A program made the position numbers and the translations under genes. Shown here one piece after another: positions 15,188 to 23,247 of a DNA stretch of 64,000 nucleotides. The notes under the pieces are model-generated. The model saw only the letters and a list, made by a program, of their open reading frames with translations. It did not search any database and was not told where the DNA came from. Numbering within the stretch: the stretch's first letter is position 1; each line of letters begins with the position of its first letter. The stretch is from Streptomyces filamentosus (GTDB lineage Bacteria > Actinomycetota > Actinomycetes > Streptomycetales > Streptomycetaceae). The stretch covers positions 1,984,001 through 2,048,000 of the forward strand of contig NZ_BNBE01000001.1 of NCBI RefSeq assembly GCF_014654895.1, in the 5' to 3' direction.

Positions 15188-15776
15188 GGCCCCTCATCAG
15201 GGTGCGGGCGATCGCCTCCGCGAAGGCGTCCGGCGACTGCGGGGGCTCCCCCTCCGGGGTCGTCCCGTAGGCGAAGGCCCGCTGGACGCAGGCGCCGAGG
15301 AGGAGGGCGGCGGCGGCCCGCGGGTCGGCGTCGGGGCCGATGCGGCCGCGGTGCTGCTCGGCCGCGAGGTAGGCGGTGAGGCCCTCGATGGGCTTGTGCG
15401 GCCCGGCGTCCAGTTCCCGCATGCCGGCGTCGTGGCGCGCCTTGAGCCGGGGTTCGGCGTACAGCGAGGCGGCGATCGGGAAGGTCTGCTCGTAGAAGAG
15501 GGCGGCCCGGCGGGCGATCTCGGTGAGGTTCTCCTCGACGGTGCGGTCGCCGGGGTCGTCGGCGAGCGTCTCCAGGAGGCCGCCGAGCCGCGGGAGCCGT
15601 TCCGTGAGGACGGTGAGGAAGAGCTGTTCCTTGCTGTCGAAGTGCTTGTAGAGCGCGGCCTCCGAGCAGCCCGCCGCCCTGGCGATCTCCTTGGTGGTGG
15701 TGCGGGCGAGGCCCAGGGTGCCCATGAGGTCACGCGCGGCGTCGACGATCCGGGCCCGGGTCGGCTTCTGTTCCAT
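15180..15776 (-). CDS. TetR family regulator
   Basis: Dimeric helix-turn-helix repressor, 198 residues. The N-terminal DNA-binding domain reads RARIVDAARDLMGTLG then TTKEIARAAGCSEAALYKHF, followed by an all-helical ligand domain. I chose the ATG at 15776 (EQKPTRAR); upstream in-frame starts would run through the operator repeats. It is divergent from the NAD(P)-binding protein gene at 15862, and the 85-base gap holds two operator-like palindromes. It therefore most likely represses itself and that neighbour; the inducer is unknown. Confidence 0.9.
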   Translation of the reverse strand: MEQKPTRARIVDAARDLMGTLGLARTTTKEIARAAGCSEAALYKHFDSKEQLFLTVLTERLPRLGGLLETLADDPGDRTVEENLTEIARRAALFYEQTFPIAASLYAEPRLKARHDAGMRELDAGPHKPIEGLTAYLAAEQHRGRIGPDADPRAAAALLLGACVQRAFAYGTTPEGEPPQSPDAFAEAIARTLMRGLS

Positions 15777-15800
15777 GCACCCTCCACACAGGCTTGACGT

Positions 15801-15848
15801 GTGAGTGAGTATCCACCCACCCTGGGGTGAGTGAGTACTCACCCACCC
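15801..15848. promoter_or_regulatory. duplicated operator between TetR and NAD(P)-binding gene
   Basis: Two near-identical 22-base blocks at 15801-15822 and 15827-15848, beginning 26 bases apart. The second contains the perfect palindrome GTGAGTACTCAC (15831-15842); the first differs only in the centre. Likely binding sites of the adjacent TetR protein. Confidence 0.65.
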
Positions 15849-15861
15849 GGGAGGCTGCGTC

Positions 15862-16500
15862 ATGAAGCTCACCGTCTTCGGTGCGACCGGCGGCATCGGT
15901 CAGGAGATCGTCCGGCAGGCCCTGGGGGCCGGCCACGAGGTGACGGCGGTCGTGCGGGACCCCGCGCGCCTCGCGGTGGCCGGGGAACGCCTGGTGGTCC
16001 ACCGCGCCGACCTCGGCGACGCCGAGGCCCTGCGCCCCGCGGTCGCCGGCCGGGACGCGGTGCTCTCGGGCCTGGGCGCCCGCAGCAGGGCGGACGCGGC
16101 CGGCGGCATCGCCGCCCGGCTGACCCGCCCGGTGCTGGCCGCGATGGAGGCCGAGGGCGTGCGGCGGCTCGTCGTGGTCAGCGCGGCCCCCGTGGGACCG
16201 GCCGCGGCCGGCGAGGGGCTGCTCGACAAGGCCGTCCTCGCGGTGGTCGGCAGCGTCCTGAAGGACGTCTACGCCGACCTGCGGGTCATGGAGTCCGAGC
16301 TGGCCGCCGGCGCCGCCGACTGGACCTCCGTCCGCCCGCCCAGGCTGACGAACGGGCCGCTCACCGGCCGCTACCGCACGGTCGTCGGCGGCACCCCGCC
16401 CCGCGGCCGCACCCTGGCCCGCGCGGACGCGGCCCACGCGATGCTCGCGGCCCTCGACGACCCGTCGACGGTGCGGCAGGGCGTGGGCGTCGCCTACTGA
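15862..16500 (+). CDS. NAD(P)-binding oxidoreductase (atypical SDR)
   Basis: 212-residue Rossmann-fold protein of the NmrA/biliverdin-reductase-B-like group. The dinucleotide motif GATGGIGQEIV lies at residues 7-17, followed by VVRDPARL and a VVVSAAPVG strand with no YxxxK catalytic pair, which is usual for this subgroup. The start at 15862 follows GGGAGG. It is expressed divergently from the TetR gene under two operator repeats, so it is likely inducible, perhaps by a reactive or quinone-like compound (inference). It ends seven bases from the convergent murB. Confidence 0.8.
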   Translation: MKLTVFGATGGIGQEIVRQALGAGHEVTAVVRDPARLAVAGERLVVHRADLGDAEALRPAVAGRDAVLSGLGARSRADAAGGIAARLTRPVLAAMEAEGVRRLVVVSAAPVGPAAAGEGLLDKAVLAVVGSVLKDVYADLRVMESELAAGAADWTSVRPPRLTNGPLTGRYRTVVGGTPPRGRTLARADAAHAMLAALDDPSTVRQGVGVAY

Positions 16501-16507
16501 GGGCGGG

Positions 16508-17563
16508 TCAGAGCCGGACGCCGATCGTCACCGGCTCGTTGACGAGGGTGACGCCGAAGGCGTCCCGGACGCCGGCGACGACCTCGCGGGCGAGGGCGAG
16601 GAGGTCCTCGGTGGTGGCCTCGCCGCGGTTCGTCAGGGCGAGGGTGTGCTTGGTGGAGATGCGGGCGGGACCGGAGCCGTACCCCTTGGTGAAGCCGGCC
16701 CTGTCGATGAGCCAGGCGGCGGAGGTCTTGGTGCGGCCCTCCCCCGCCGGGTAGGCGGGCGGCGCGACGTCGGGGCCGAGGCGGTCGGCCACGCGCGTGA
16801 GGAAGGTCTCGTACTCGGCCGCCGTGAGGATCGGGTTGGTGAAGAAGGAGCCCGCCGACCAGGTGTCGTGGTCCTCGGGGTCCAGGACCATGCCCTTGCC
16901 CGCGCGCAGCCGCAGGACGGTCTCGCGGGCCGTCGCGAGCGGCACCCGGTCGCCGGCCTCCACGCCGAGGGCGCGGGCGGTCTCCGGGTACGCGATCGGC
17001 GCCGACATCCCGCCCGCGTCCTCCAGCTCGAAGCGGACCCGCAGCACGACGTACCGCTCGGGGTGCTCCTTGAAGAGGCTGTGCCGGTACGAGAAGGCGC
17101 ACCGGTCGTTCGTGAGGGTGACGGTCTCCTCGGCGCGGCGGTCGTACGCGACGACCTCGCTGATGGTGGCGGAGACGTCCTGCCCGTACGCGCCGACGTT
17201 CTGGATCGGGGTGGCACCGGCCGAACCGGGGATGCCGGCCAGGCACTCGACGCCCGCGAGCCCCGCCTCCACGGTCCGCGCGACCGCGTCCGTCCAGACC
17301 TCGCCCGCGGCGAGCTCCAGGCGGGTCCCGTCGAGGGAGAAGCCGGTGGTGGCGATGTGCAGGGCGGTGCCCTCGAAGCCCTTGTCCCCGATGACCAGGT
17401 TGGAGCCGCCGCCGATGACGAGCAGCGGGGTCCCGGAGGCGTCGGCCTCGCGGACCGCCGCGATCACCTCGTCGTCGGTGGTGGCCGTGACGAGCCGGGT
17501 GGCGGGACCGCCGAGCCGGAAGGTGGTCAGGGGGGCGAGGGGGGCGTCCTTGAGCTGCTGCAC
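16508..17563 (-). CDS. murB: UDP-N-acetylmuramate dehydrogenase
   Basis: FAD enzyme that reduces UDP-GlcNAc-enolpyruvate to UDP-MurNAc, a cytosolic step of peptidoglycan synthesis. 351 residues: FAD-binding elements (LVIGGGSNLVIGD and GIPGSAGATPIQNVGAYGQ), the substrate domain with SYRHSLFK, and catalytic-region motifs AGSFFTNPIL and AAWLIDRAGFTKGYG. I prefer the GTG at 17563 (QQLKDAPLAPLTTFRLGG), which matches the usual Streptomyces N-terminus, over the GTG at 17584. No ribosome site precedes it; instead TATTCT ends seven bases upstream, suggesting a leaderless transcript. A long hairpin lies immediately upstream. Confidence 0.95.
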   Translation of the reverse strand: MQQLKDAPLAPLTTFRLGGPATRLVTATTDDEVIAAVREADASGTPLLVIGGGSNLVIGDKGFEGTALHIATTGFSLDGTRLELAAGEVWTDAVARTVEAGLAGVECLAGIPGSAGATPIQNVGAYGQDVSATISEVVAYDRRAEETVTLTNDRCAFSYRHSLFKEHPERYVVLRVRFELEDAGGMSAPIAYPETARALGVEAGDRVPLATARETVLRLRAGKGMVLDPEDHDTWSAGSFFTNPILTAAEYETFLTRVADRLGPDVAPPAYPAGEGRTKTSAAWLIDRAGFTKGYGSGPARISTKHTLALTNRGEATTEDLLALAREVVAGVRDAFGVTLVNEPVTIGVRL

Positions 17564-17578
17564 GGGCCCAAGAATACG

Positions 17579-17615
17579 TTTCACGCGCCGAACGAGACGT
17601 TCAGCGCGTGAAACG
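17579..17615 (-). terminator. hairpin between MaoC gene and murB
   Basis: 17-bp inverted repeat with one mismatch and a 3-base loop, starting nine bases after the stop of the MaoC gene at 17625 and ending 15 bases before murB. Probably the terminator of the rpmG/MaoC unit. Confidence 0.65.
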
Positions 17616-17624
17616 AAGCGGCTG

Positions 17625-18053
17625 TCACGCCAGCCGGACGACCGCCCGGCTCATCCCCAGCACCTTCTGCCCGGCGCTGGTGGCGGTCAGGTCGACGCGG
17701 ACGAGGTTGTCGTCCAGCTTGGCGGCGACCTTGGCGGAGACCTCGATCACGGCGCCGACGCCGTCGTCCGGGACGACGACGGGCTTGGTGAAGCGGACGC
17801 CGTACTCGACGACGGCGGCGGGGTCGCCCGCCCAGTCGGTGACGACGCGGATCGCCTCGGCCATGGTGAACATGCCGTGGGCGATGACGTCGGGGAGACC
17901 GACCTCGACGGCGAACTTCTCGTTCCAGTGGATGGGGTTGAAGTCCCCGGAGGCGCCCGCGTACCGGACGAGGGTGGCGCGGGTCACGGGGAAGGTCTGC
18001 GCGGGCAGCTCGGTGCCGGCCTCGACCTCGGAGTAGGCGATCTTCGCGGTCAT
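17625..18053 (-). CDS. MaoC-type (R)-hydroxyacyl dehydratase, HadB-like
   Basis: 142-residue hot-dog-fold protein with the hydratase 2 motif: ASGDFNPIHWNEKFA then IAHGMFTM, giving the catalytic Asp and His. It resembles the HadB subunit of the mycobacterial FAS-II dehydratase. The partner subunit lies just upstream with a 2-base gap, so the two probably form a heterodimer acting on 3-hydroxyacyl thioesters. The order rpmG, HadA-like, HadB-like, murB is typical of actinobacteria. Confidence 0.85.
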   Translation of the reverse strand: MTAKIAYSEVEAGTELPAQTFPVTRATLVRYAGASGDFNPIHWNEKFAVEVGLPDVIAHGMFTMAEAIRVVTDWAGDPAAVVEYGVRFTKPVVVPDDGVGAVIEVSAKVAAKLDDNLVRVDLTATSAGQKVLGMSRAVVRLA

Positions 18054-18055
18054 GG

Positions 18056-18508
18056 TCAGATCCCCTCGGGGGCGCGGGAGACGAGCTTGGTCCAGGCGGT
18101 GACGACGTGCTCGCCGGTCTCGTCGTGGACCTCGCCGCGGATGTCCAGGATGTCGTTGCCGGCCAGCGACTTGATCGCCTCGATGGTGGAGGTGACCGAG
18201 AGGCGGTCGCCGGCGCGGACGGGCCGGGTGTAGGCGAACTTCTGGTCGCCGTGGACGACGCGGCTGTAGTCGAGGCCGAGCTGCGGGTCCTCGATGACCT
18301 GTCCGGCGGCCTTGAACGTGATGGCGAACACGAAAGTCGGCGGGGCGATCACGTCGGGGTGGCCGAGTTCCTTGGCCGCCTCGGGGTCGGTGTACGCGGG
18401 ATTCGCGTCGCCGACCGCCTCGGCGAATTCGCGGATCTTCTCGCGGCCGACCTCATAGGCCGGGGTGGGCGGATAGGTCCGGCCCACGAAGGACTGGTCG
18501 AGCGCCAT
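18056..18508 (-). CDS. MaoC-like dehydratase, HadA-like subunit
   Basis: 150-residue N-terminal MaoC-like protein (FAS1-type dehydratase fold) starting MALDQSFVGRTYPPTP at 18508 behind AGGAGG. It carries VGDANPAYTDPEAAKELGH and the YSRVVHGDQKFAYTRPVR segment typical of the non-catalytic HadA/HadC partner. It is probably the substrate-gripping subunit for the HadB-like protein encoded 2 bases downstream. Confidence 0.85.
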   Translation of the reverse strand: MALDQSFVGRTYPPTPAYEVGREKIREFAEAVGDANPAYTDPEAAKELGHPDVIAPPTFVFAITFKAAGQVIEDPQLGLDYSRVVHGDQKFAYTRPVRAGDRLSVTSTIEAIKSLAGNDILDIRGEVHDETGEHVVTAWTKLVSRAPEGI

Positions 18509-18565
18509 GGCCTCGATACCTCCTGCTGGATCTTTTGCCGATAGTGCGGGCGTGCCGGGAAACGC

Positions 18566-18599
18566 CACGAGGCCGCCCCCTGGTGGGGACGGCCTCGTG
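18566..18599 (-). terminator. hairpin after rpmG
   Basis: 14-bp stem with a one-base bulge between rpmG and the MaoC pair; it could reduce read-through from the tRNA/rpmG unit. Confidence 0.55.
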
Positions 18600-18610
18600 A
18601 ACGAGCCTGA

Positions 18611-18775
18611 TTAGCGCGTCTCGCGGTGCGCGGTGTGCGAGTTGCAGCGGGGGCAGTGCTTCTTCATCTCAAGACGGTCCGGGTTGTTACGCCGGTTCTT
18701 CTTGGTGATGTAGTTCCGCTCCTTGCACTCCACGCAGGCCAGCGTGATCTTCGGGCGGACGTCGGTGGCAGCCAC
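18611..18775 (-). CDS. rpmG: 50S ribosomal protein L33
   Basis: 54 residues from the GTG at 18775, with AAGGAG upstream. It is a zinc-ribbon (C+) form: CVECKERNY and HCPRCNSH provide the four cysteines. Streptomyces carry several rpmG copies including zinc-free ones controlled by Zur; this is the zinc-binding housekeeping type, following tRNA-Thr and tRNA-Met. Confidence 0.95.
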
Positions 18776-18864
18776 GTGAGTGCTCCTTGACGGACGGATG
18801 GGATGGATGAACGCATGAAAGAGTAGCCGATCGCAGGACCGACCCCACAATCGGCTACCGTGTG

Positions 18865-18937
18865 TAGCGGTGACCGGACTTGAACCGGTGACACAGCGAT
18901 TATGAGCCGCTTGCTCTACCGACTGAGCTACACCGCT
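18865..18937 (-). tRNA. tRNA-Met (CAT anticodon, elongator)
   Basis: 73 bases. The acceptor AGCGGTG pairs fully with CACCGCT, so it is not an initiator (which would have a mismatched first pair). The anticodon loop is CTCATAA and the discriminator A; CCA is not encoded. Confidence 0.94.
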
Positions 18938-18981
18938 TTGATGTTGGTAGCCCCGCCCGGAGGCGGGATTCCCTTCACCAG

Positions 18982-19054
18982 AGCCCCAATACGGAATCGA
19001 ACCGTAGACCTTCTCCTTACCATGGAGACGCTCTGCCGACTGAGCTATTGGGGC
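18982..19054 (-). tRNA. tRNA-Thr (GGT anticodon)
   Basis: 73 bases. The acceptor GCCCCAA pairs with TTGGGGC, the anticodon loop is ATGGTAA holding GGT, and the discriminator is T. It is first in the tRNA-Thr, tRNA-Met, rpmG unit. Confidence 0.94.
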
Positions 19055-19065
19055 GAGCGAGGAAG

Positions 19066-19095
19066 ACATTACACGGTCTCCGGCCCATCACCCAA
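19066..19095 (-). promoter_or_regulatory. putative promoter of tRNA-Thr/tRNA-Met/rpmG
   Basis: Minus strand TTGGGT (19090-19095), 18-base spacer, TAATGT (19066-19071). Transcription would start about five bases before the tRNA. Confidence 0.5.
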
Positions 19096-19284
19096 ATCCG
19101 TTTCGCGGGGGCCTCCGCCGGGGCCTCCCCGGGCGCCCCGTACGCCACTCGTGGACTCATCGGTACGACTATTGCGCTCCTCCTCGAAGGCGGCTCCGGG
19201 CGCCCCTAGGCTCTGCCCCACGCTGCGTGAACTCGATCTTGGTGAGCCGGTCGGCGAGCCGGTCGCGAGCCAGGAGGAGCACCG

Positions 19285-20544
19285 ATGTCAGCCGACAGCA
19301 AGCAGCCCCGACAGCCCTCCGACGACGGCCGGGGCGCGGCCACCGAGGACGCGCACGCGCTCCTGCTGTCGAACGCGCGGCTGACGGACGGGCGGACCGT
19401 GGACGTCCGGCTGGGACGGGGCCGGATCGAGGCCGTCGGCACGGCGGGGAGCCTGAGCACCACGGGCGCCCGGGTGGACCTGACCGGCCACCTGCTGCTG
19501 CCCGCGCCGGCCGAGCCGCACGCGCACGCCGACACGGCGCTCTCCGCGGACGGCCCCGGCCCCGTCCCGTACGCCCCCGAGGAGGTGCAGCGGCGGGCCA
19601 CGGAGGCCGCGCTGCTCCAGCTCGGGCACGGGGCGACGGCGCTGCGGGCGCACGTCGGGATCGGCGGGGTGCACGGGCTGGGGCCGCTGGGTGCGGTGCT
19701 CCGGGCCCGGCGCTCGCTGCGCGGCCTGGCGGACCTGACGGCGGTGGCGGTGCCGCGGCTGCTCACCGGGGCGGCGGGCGCGGACGGCCTGGCGATGCTG
19801 CGGGACGCGGTGAAGATGGGCGCCGGGGTGGTCGGCGGCCGGCCGGACCTGGACCCGGATCCGGCGGGGTACGTGGAGGCGGTCCTGGAGGTGGCGGCCG
19901 AGCACGGGGTGCCGGTGGACCTGCACACGGACGGCGGCGATCCGGCGCGCCTCGCGCGGCTCGCGGCGATGGCCGCGGGGCTGCGGCCCGGGGTGGCGGT
20001 CGGGCCGTGCGCGGGGCTCGGGCGGCTGCCGGAGGAGGTGGCGGGCCGGGCGGCGGAGCGGCTGGCGGCGGCCGGGGCGACGGTGGTGTGCCTGCCGCAG
20101 GGCGGCTGCGCGGGGACGGAGCTGCGGGGCACGGCGCCGGTGCGGCTGCTGCGGTCGGCGGGGGTGCGGCTCGCGGCGGGCGGCGGGGCGCTGCGGGACG
20201 CGGCGAATCCGGTGGGGCGGGGCGATCCGCTGGAGGCGGCCTTCCTGCTGGCCTCGCAGGAGGGGCTGGGGCCGGCCGAGGCGTACGGGGCGGTGTCCGC
20301 GCGGGCGCGGGAGGCGATGGGCCTTCCGGAGGTGCGGGTGGAGGCGGGTTTCCCGGCGGAGCTGCTGGCGGTGCGCGGGGAGCGCCTCGCGGGCGTGCTG
20401 TCGCTGGCGTACAGCCGGATCGTGGTGCACCGGGGGCGGGTGGTGGCGCGGACGAGCGCGGTGCGGGAGTACTGCGACTCGGCGGCGGCGCTGGACCTGC
20501 CGCGGCAGGCGCGGACCGATCCGGGAGGCCCGGCGGCCCGCTGA
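19285..20544 (+). CDS. amidohydrolase-like protein, active site degraded
   Basis: 419 residues with the overall layout of the cytosine-deaminase branch of amidohydrolases: a small N-terminal beta domain (ALLLSNARLTDGRTVDV), the metal motif EPHAHADT (H79, H81), and a histidine at 214 in DLHTDGGD. Other expected catalytic positions look replaced: the glutamate after that histidine is glycine, the third-strand histidine (SH in CodA) is GP in AVGPCAGL, and the strand-8 aspartate motif (GHDD in CodA) reads AAGGGALRD. By family comparison it is probably a non-catalytic homologue or has altered chemistry. The start at 19285 follows AGGAGG. Confidence 0.75.
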   Translation: MSADSKQPRQPSDDGRGAATEDAHALLLSNARLTDGRTVDVRLGRGRIEAVGTAGSLSTTGARVDLTGHLLLPAPAEPHAHADTALSADGPGPVPYAPEEVQRRATEAALLQLGHGATALRAHVGIGGVHGLGPLGAVLRARRSLRGLADLTAVAVPRLLTGAAGADGLAMLRDAVKMGAGVVGGRPDLDPDPAGYVEAVLEVAAEHGVPVDLHTDGGDPARLARLAAMAAGLRPGVAVGPCAGLGRLPEEVAGRAAERLAAAGATVVCLPQGGCAGTELRGTAPVRLLRSAGVRLAAGGGALRDAANPVGRGDPLEAAFLLASQEGLGPAEAYGAVSARAREAMGLPEVRVEAGFPAELLAVRGERLAGVLSLAYSRIVVHRGRVVARTSAVREYCDSAAALDLPRQARTDPGGPAAR

Positions 20545-20560
20545 GCCGTACGGTCGGAGC

Positions 20561-21217
20561 ATGCGCATCGTCATCGCTGGAGGACACGGTCGGATCGCCC
20601 TGCGCCTGGAGCGGCTGCTCTCGGCGGGCGGACACGAGGCGGTCGGGTTGATCCGCCGCCCGGAGCAGGCGGAGGACCTGCGGACGGCGGGGGCCGAACC
20701 CGTCGTGCTGGATCTGGAGTCGGCGTCGGTGGAGGAGGTCGCGGCGGCCCTGGAGGGCGCGGACGCGGCCGTCTTCGCGGCGGGCGCGGGCCCGGACAGC
20801 GGAGCGGCCAGGAAGGACACGGTGGACCGCGGGGCGGCGGTCCTGTTCGCGGACGCGGCGGAGCGGGCGGGGGTGCGGCGCTTCGTGGTCGTCTCGTCGA
20901 TGGGCGCGGACGCGGACCGTCCGGGCGACGAGGTCTTCGACGCGTACCTGCGGGCGAAGGGCGCCGCGGACGACGCGGTGCGGGCCCGTACGGGCCTGGA
21001 CTGGACGATCCTGCGCCCCGGGACGCTCCTCGACGACGCCGGCACGGGCCTGGTCCGGCTGGAGGCCCGTACGGGCCGCGGCACGGTCCCCCGGGACGAC
21101 GTGGCGGCGGTCCTCGCCGAGCTGGTGGAGTCCCCGGGCACGGCCGGCCTGACCCTGGAGCTCGTCACGGGCCCGACGCCGGTGATGGTCGCGGCGAAGG
21201 ACGTGGCCGGGAACTGA
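20561..21217 (+). CDS. NAD(P)-binding protein (YwnB/atypical SDR)
   Basis: 218-residue Rossmann protein: GGHGRIALRLERLL at the N-terminus, VVVSSMGADADR, YLRAKGAADDAVRA and WTILRPGTLLDD, all typical of the NAD(P)H-binding YwnB/YhfK group. It lies 16 bases after the amidohydrolase-like gene but has its own TACGGT ending six bases before the ATG, so it may be made from a leaderless transcript as well. Substrate unknown. Confidence 0.8.
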   Translation: MRIVIAGGHGRIALRLERLLSAGGHEAVGLIRRPEQAEDLRTAGAEPVVLDLESASVEEVAAALEGADAAVFAAGAGPDSGAARKDTVDRGAAVLFADAAERAGVRRFVVVSSMGADADRPGDEVFDAYLRAKGAADDAVRARTGLDWTILRPGTLLDDAGTGLVRLEARTGRGTVPRDDVAAVLAELVESPGTAGLTLELVTGPTPVMVAAKDVAGN

Positions 21218-21248
21218 CCCGCACGGGGAAAGGCCCCCGGAAACGAGT

Positions 21249-21280
21249 GAAGGTCCCCGGTGAGAACACCGGGGACCTTC
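21249..21280. terminator. bidirectional terminator
   Basis: 14-bp perfect stem with an AGAA loop, between the convergent NAD(P)-binding gene and tRNA-Tyr; it can serve both. Confidence 0.75.
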
Positions 21281-21286
21281 TTCACG

Positions 21287-21368
21287 TGGCGACGCCAGGA
21301 TTCGAACCTGGGTAGGCTAAGCCGACGGATTTACAGTCCGCTCCCATTGGCCACTCGGGCACATCGCC
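21287..21368 (-). tRNA. tRNA-Tyr (GTA anticodon)
   Basis: 82 bases with a long variable arm (class II). The acceptor GGCGATG pairs with CGTCGCC (one G-T), the anticodon loop is CTGTAAA and the discriminator A. No CCA is encoded. A TATTGT hexamer about 60 bases upstream (21426-21431) may be its -10. Confidence 0.94.
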
Positions 21369-21551
21369 ATGGGTTCGCTGCCCTGGCCCACCACTTTTCC
21401 GCGGTGTTCCCCGGCAACGAGGAAAACAATACCTGATCCCGGGGGGTGGTTCGCCACCGGATTGACCGGCGGGTGATCGGAGCCGGGGGCCGGGGCGCAC
21501 CCCCTAGGCTTTGGGGGTACCCCACAGCATCCGAGCAAGGAGCCACGAGTC

Positions 21552-22043
21552 ATGGCCGACTCCAGTTTCGACATCGTCTCCAAGGTCGAGCGGCAGGAGG
21601 TCGACAACGCCCTCAACCAGGCCGTGAAGGAGATCTCCCAGCGCTACGACTTCAAGGGGACCAACGCCTCGATCTCCTGGTCGGGCGAGAAGATCCTGAT
21701 GCAGGCGAGCGGTGAGGAGCGCGTCAAGGCGATCCTCGACATCTTCCAGTCCAAGCTGATCAAGCGGGGCATCTCGCTGAAGTCGCTGGAGGTCGAGGGC
21801 GAGCCGCAGCTGTCCGGCAAGGAGTACAAGCTCTTCGCCTCGGTCCAGGAGGGCATCTCCCAGGAGAACGCCAAGAAGGTCGCGAAGGCCATCCGGGACG
21901 AGGGCCCCAAGGGCGTCAAGGCGCAGGTGCAGGGCGACGAGCTGCGGGTCAGCTCGAAGAGCCGGGACGACCTCCAGGCCGTGCAGGCGCTGCTCAAGGG
22001 CAAGGACTTCGACTTCGCGATCCAGTTCGTGAACTACCGCTGA
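21552..22043 (+). CDS. yajQ: YajQ family nucleotide-binding protein
   Basis: 163 residues, the full length of the family (UPF0234). It starts [20 protein letters not shown] at 21552 after CAAGGAG and contains the hallmark [11 protein letters not shown] and the C-terminal [16 protein letters not shown]. Members consist of two ferredoxin-like domains and some bind cyclic di-GMP; ligand binding cannot be read from the sequence. It is transcribed divergently from tRNA-Tyr. Confidence 0.93.
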   Translation: MADSSFDIVSKVERQEVDNALNQAVKEISQRYDFKGTNASISWSGEKILMQASGEERVKAILDIFQSKLIKRGISLKSLEVEGEPQLSGKEYKLFASVQEGISQENAKKVAKAIRDEGPKGVKAQVQGDELRVSSKSRDDLQAVQALLKGKDFDFAIQFVNYR

Positions 22044-22117
22044 CCCTTCGCGGTCCGTCCACGCCCGTGTCCGAAAGCCGCCAGCGTCCGCCCCGGTGGG
22101 GCTCGCACACTGGGGGC

Positions 22118-22624
22118 ATGGACGACATCACCGTGTACGCGTACGCCGACGGCCCCCTGGGCGAGATGCTGCTGACCGGGCGGCTCTCGGCGGGGGGCCG
22201 TGCCGTGCTCCGGTCGCTCTCGCTGCCCGGGCAGAAGGGCGGCGCGGCGGTCGGGGACGGCTGGGTGCGGGACCAGGGGGCCTTCGCGGAGGCCGCGGGG
22301 CAGCTGGAGGAGTACTTCGCCGGGCGGCGGGAGCGGTTCGGGCTGCCGCTGGACCGGGAGGCGGGGACGGAGTTCCAGCGGCGGGTGTGGGCGGCCCTGG
22401 AGGAGATCCCGTACGGGGCGACCGTCAGCTACGGGGAGATCGGGCGGCGGGTCGGGGTCGCCGGGGCCGGGGTGCGGGCGGTGGGCACCGCGATCGGGCG
22501 CAATCCGCTGCTCGTGGTGCGACCCTGTCACCGGGTGATCGGCGCGGACGGGACCCTGCGGGGGTACGCGGCCGGGCCGGAGCGCAAGCGGTCGCTGCTG
22601 GACCTGGAGGGGGCCCTGGCGTGA
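22118..22624 (+). CDS. ogt: methylated-DNA--protein-cysteine methyltransferase
   Basis: Suicide repair protein that takes the alkyl group from O6-alkylguanine onto its own cysteine. 168 residues. The active-site motif is PCHRVIGADGTLRGYAAG; upstream are the helix-turn-helix elements IPYGATVSYGEIGRRVG and the arginine finger segment RAVGTAIGRNP. I chose the ATG at 22118 (DDITVYAYADG), with CACACT ending six bases before it. Its stop overlaps the alkB start (GTGA), so the two direct-reversal repair enzymes are translationally coupled. Confidence 0.94.
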   Translation: MDDITVYAYADGPLGEMLLTGRLSAGGRAVLRSLSLPGQKGGAAVGDGWVRDQGAFAEAAGQLEEYFAGRRERFGLPLDREAGTEFQRRVWAALEEIPYGATVSYGEIGRRVGVAGAGVRAVGTAIGRNPLLVVRPCHRVIGADGTLRGYAAGPERKRSLLDLEGALA

Positions 22625-23247
22625 CGGAGGGGCTGTTCCCGCGCGAGCGGGCGGAGCCGGCGCCCGGGGCGGTGCACGTGCCGGGCTGGCTGCCGCTCGG
22701 CCGGCAGCGGGAACTGGTCGCAGCCTGCCGGGAGTTCGGGCGCGGGCCGCTGGCGTACCGGCACACCGTGCTGCCCGGCGGGGGCGTGATGTCGGTGCGG
22801 TCGCTGTGCCTGGGCCGGACGTGGGTGCCGTACCGCTACCTCGACTCGGTCGTCGTCGAACTGCCGGAGTGGCTGGTCGCGTTGGGGCGGGCGGCGGTGG
22901 CGGAGGCGTACGGCTCCGACGGCGGTTTCGCGCCCGACACCGCGCTGGTGAACTTCTACGGCGACGGCGCCCGGATGGGCATGCACCAGGACAAGGAGGA
23001 GCGGTCCGGGGCGCCCGTGGTGTCGCTGAGCCTCGGCGACCGGTGCGTCTTCCGGCTGGGCAACTCCGAGGGGCGCGGGCGGCCGTGGACCGACGTGGAG
23101 CTGGCGTCCGGGGACCTGTTCGTCTTCGGCCGGGAGTCCCGCTGGGTGTACCACGGCGTGCCGAGGGTGTTTCCTGGGACGGCCGATCCGTCGCTCGGGC
23201 TCACCGGGCGGCTCAACATCACCCTGCGGGAGACGGGCCGACCGTGA
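22621..23247 (+). CDS. alkB: AlkB-type 2-oxoglutarate/Fe(II) DNA dealkylase
   Basis: Oxidative demethylase for 1-methyladenine and 3-methylcytosine. 208 residues from the GTG at 22621 (TEGLFPRERAEPAPG). Key residues: HQD (iron-binding His and Asp) within NFYGDGARMGMHQDKEER, the distal histidine in VYHGVPR, and the 2-oxoglutarate-binding arginines in GRLNITLRETGR. It sits between ogt and a permease with GTGA overlaps on both sides, giving a three-gene coupled unit. Confidence 0.93.
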   Translation: MTEGLFPRERAEPAPGAVHVPGWLPLGRQRELVAACREFGRGPLAYRHTVLPGGGVMSVRSLCLGRTWVPYRYLDSVVVELPEWLVALGRAAVAEAYGSDGGFAPDTALVNFYGDGARMGMHQDKEERSGAPVVSLSLGDRCVFRLGNSEGRGRPWTDVELASGDLFVFGRESRWVYHGVPRVFPGTADPSLGLTGRLNITLRETGRP

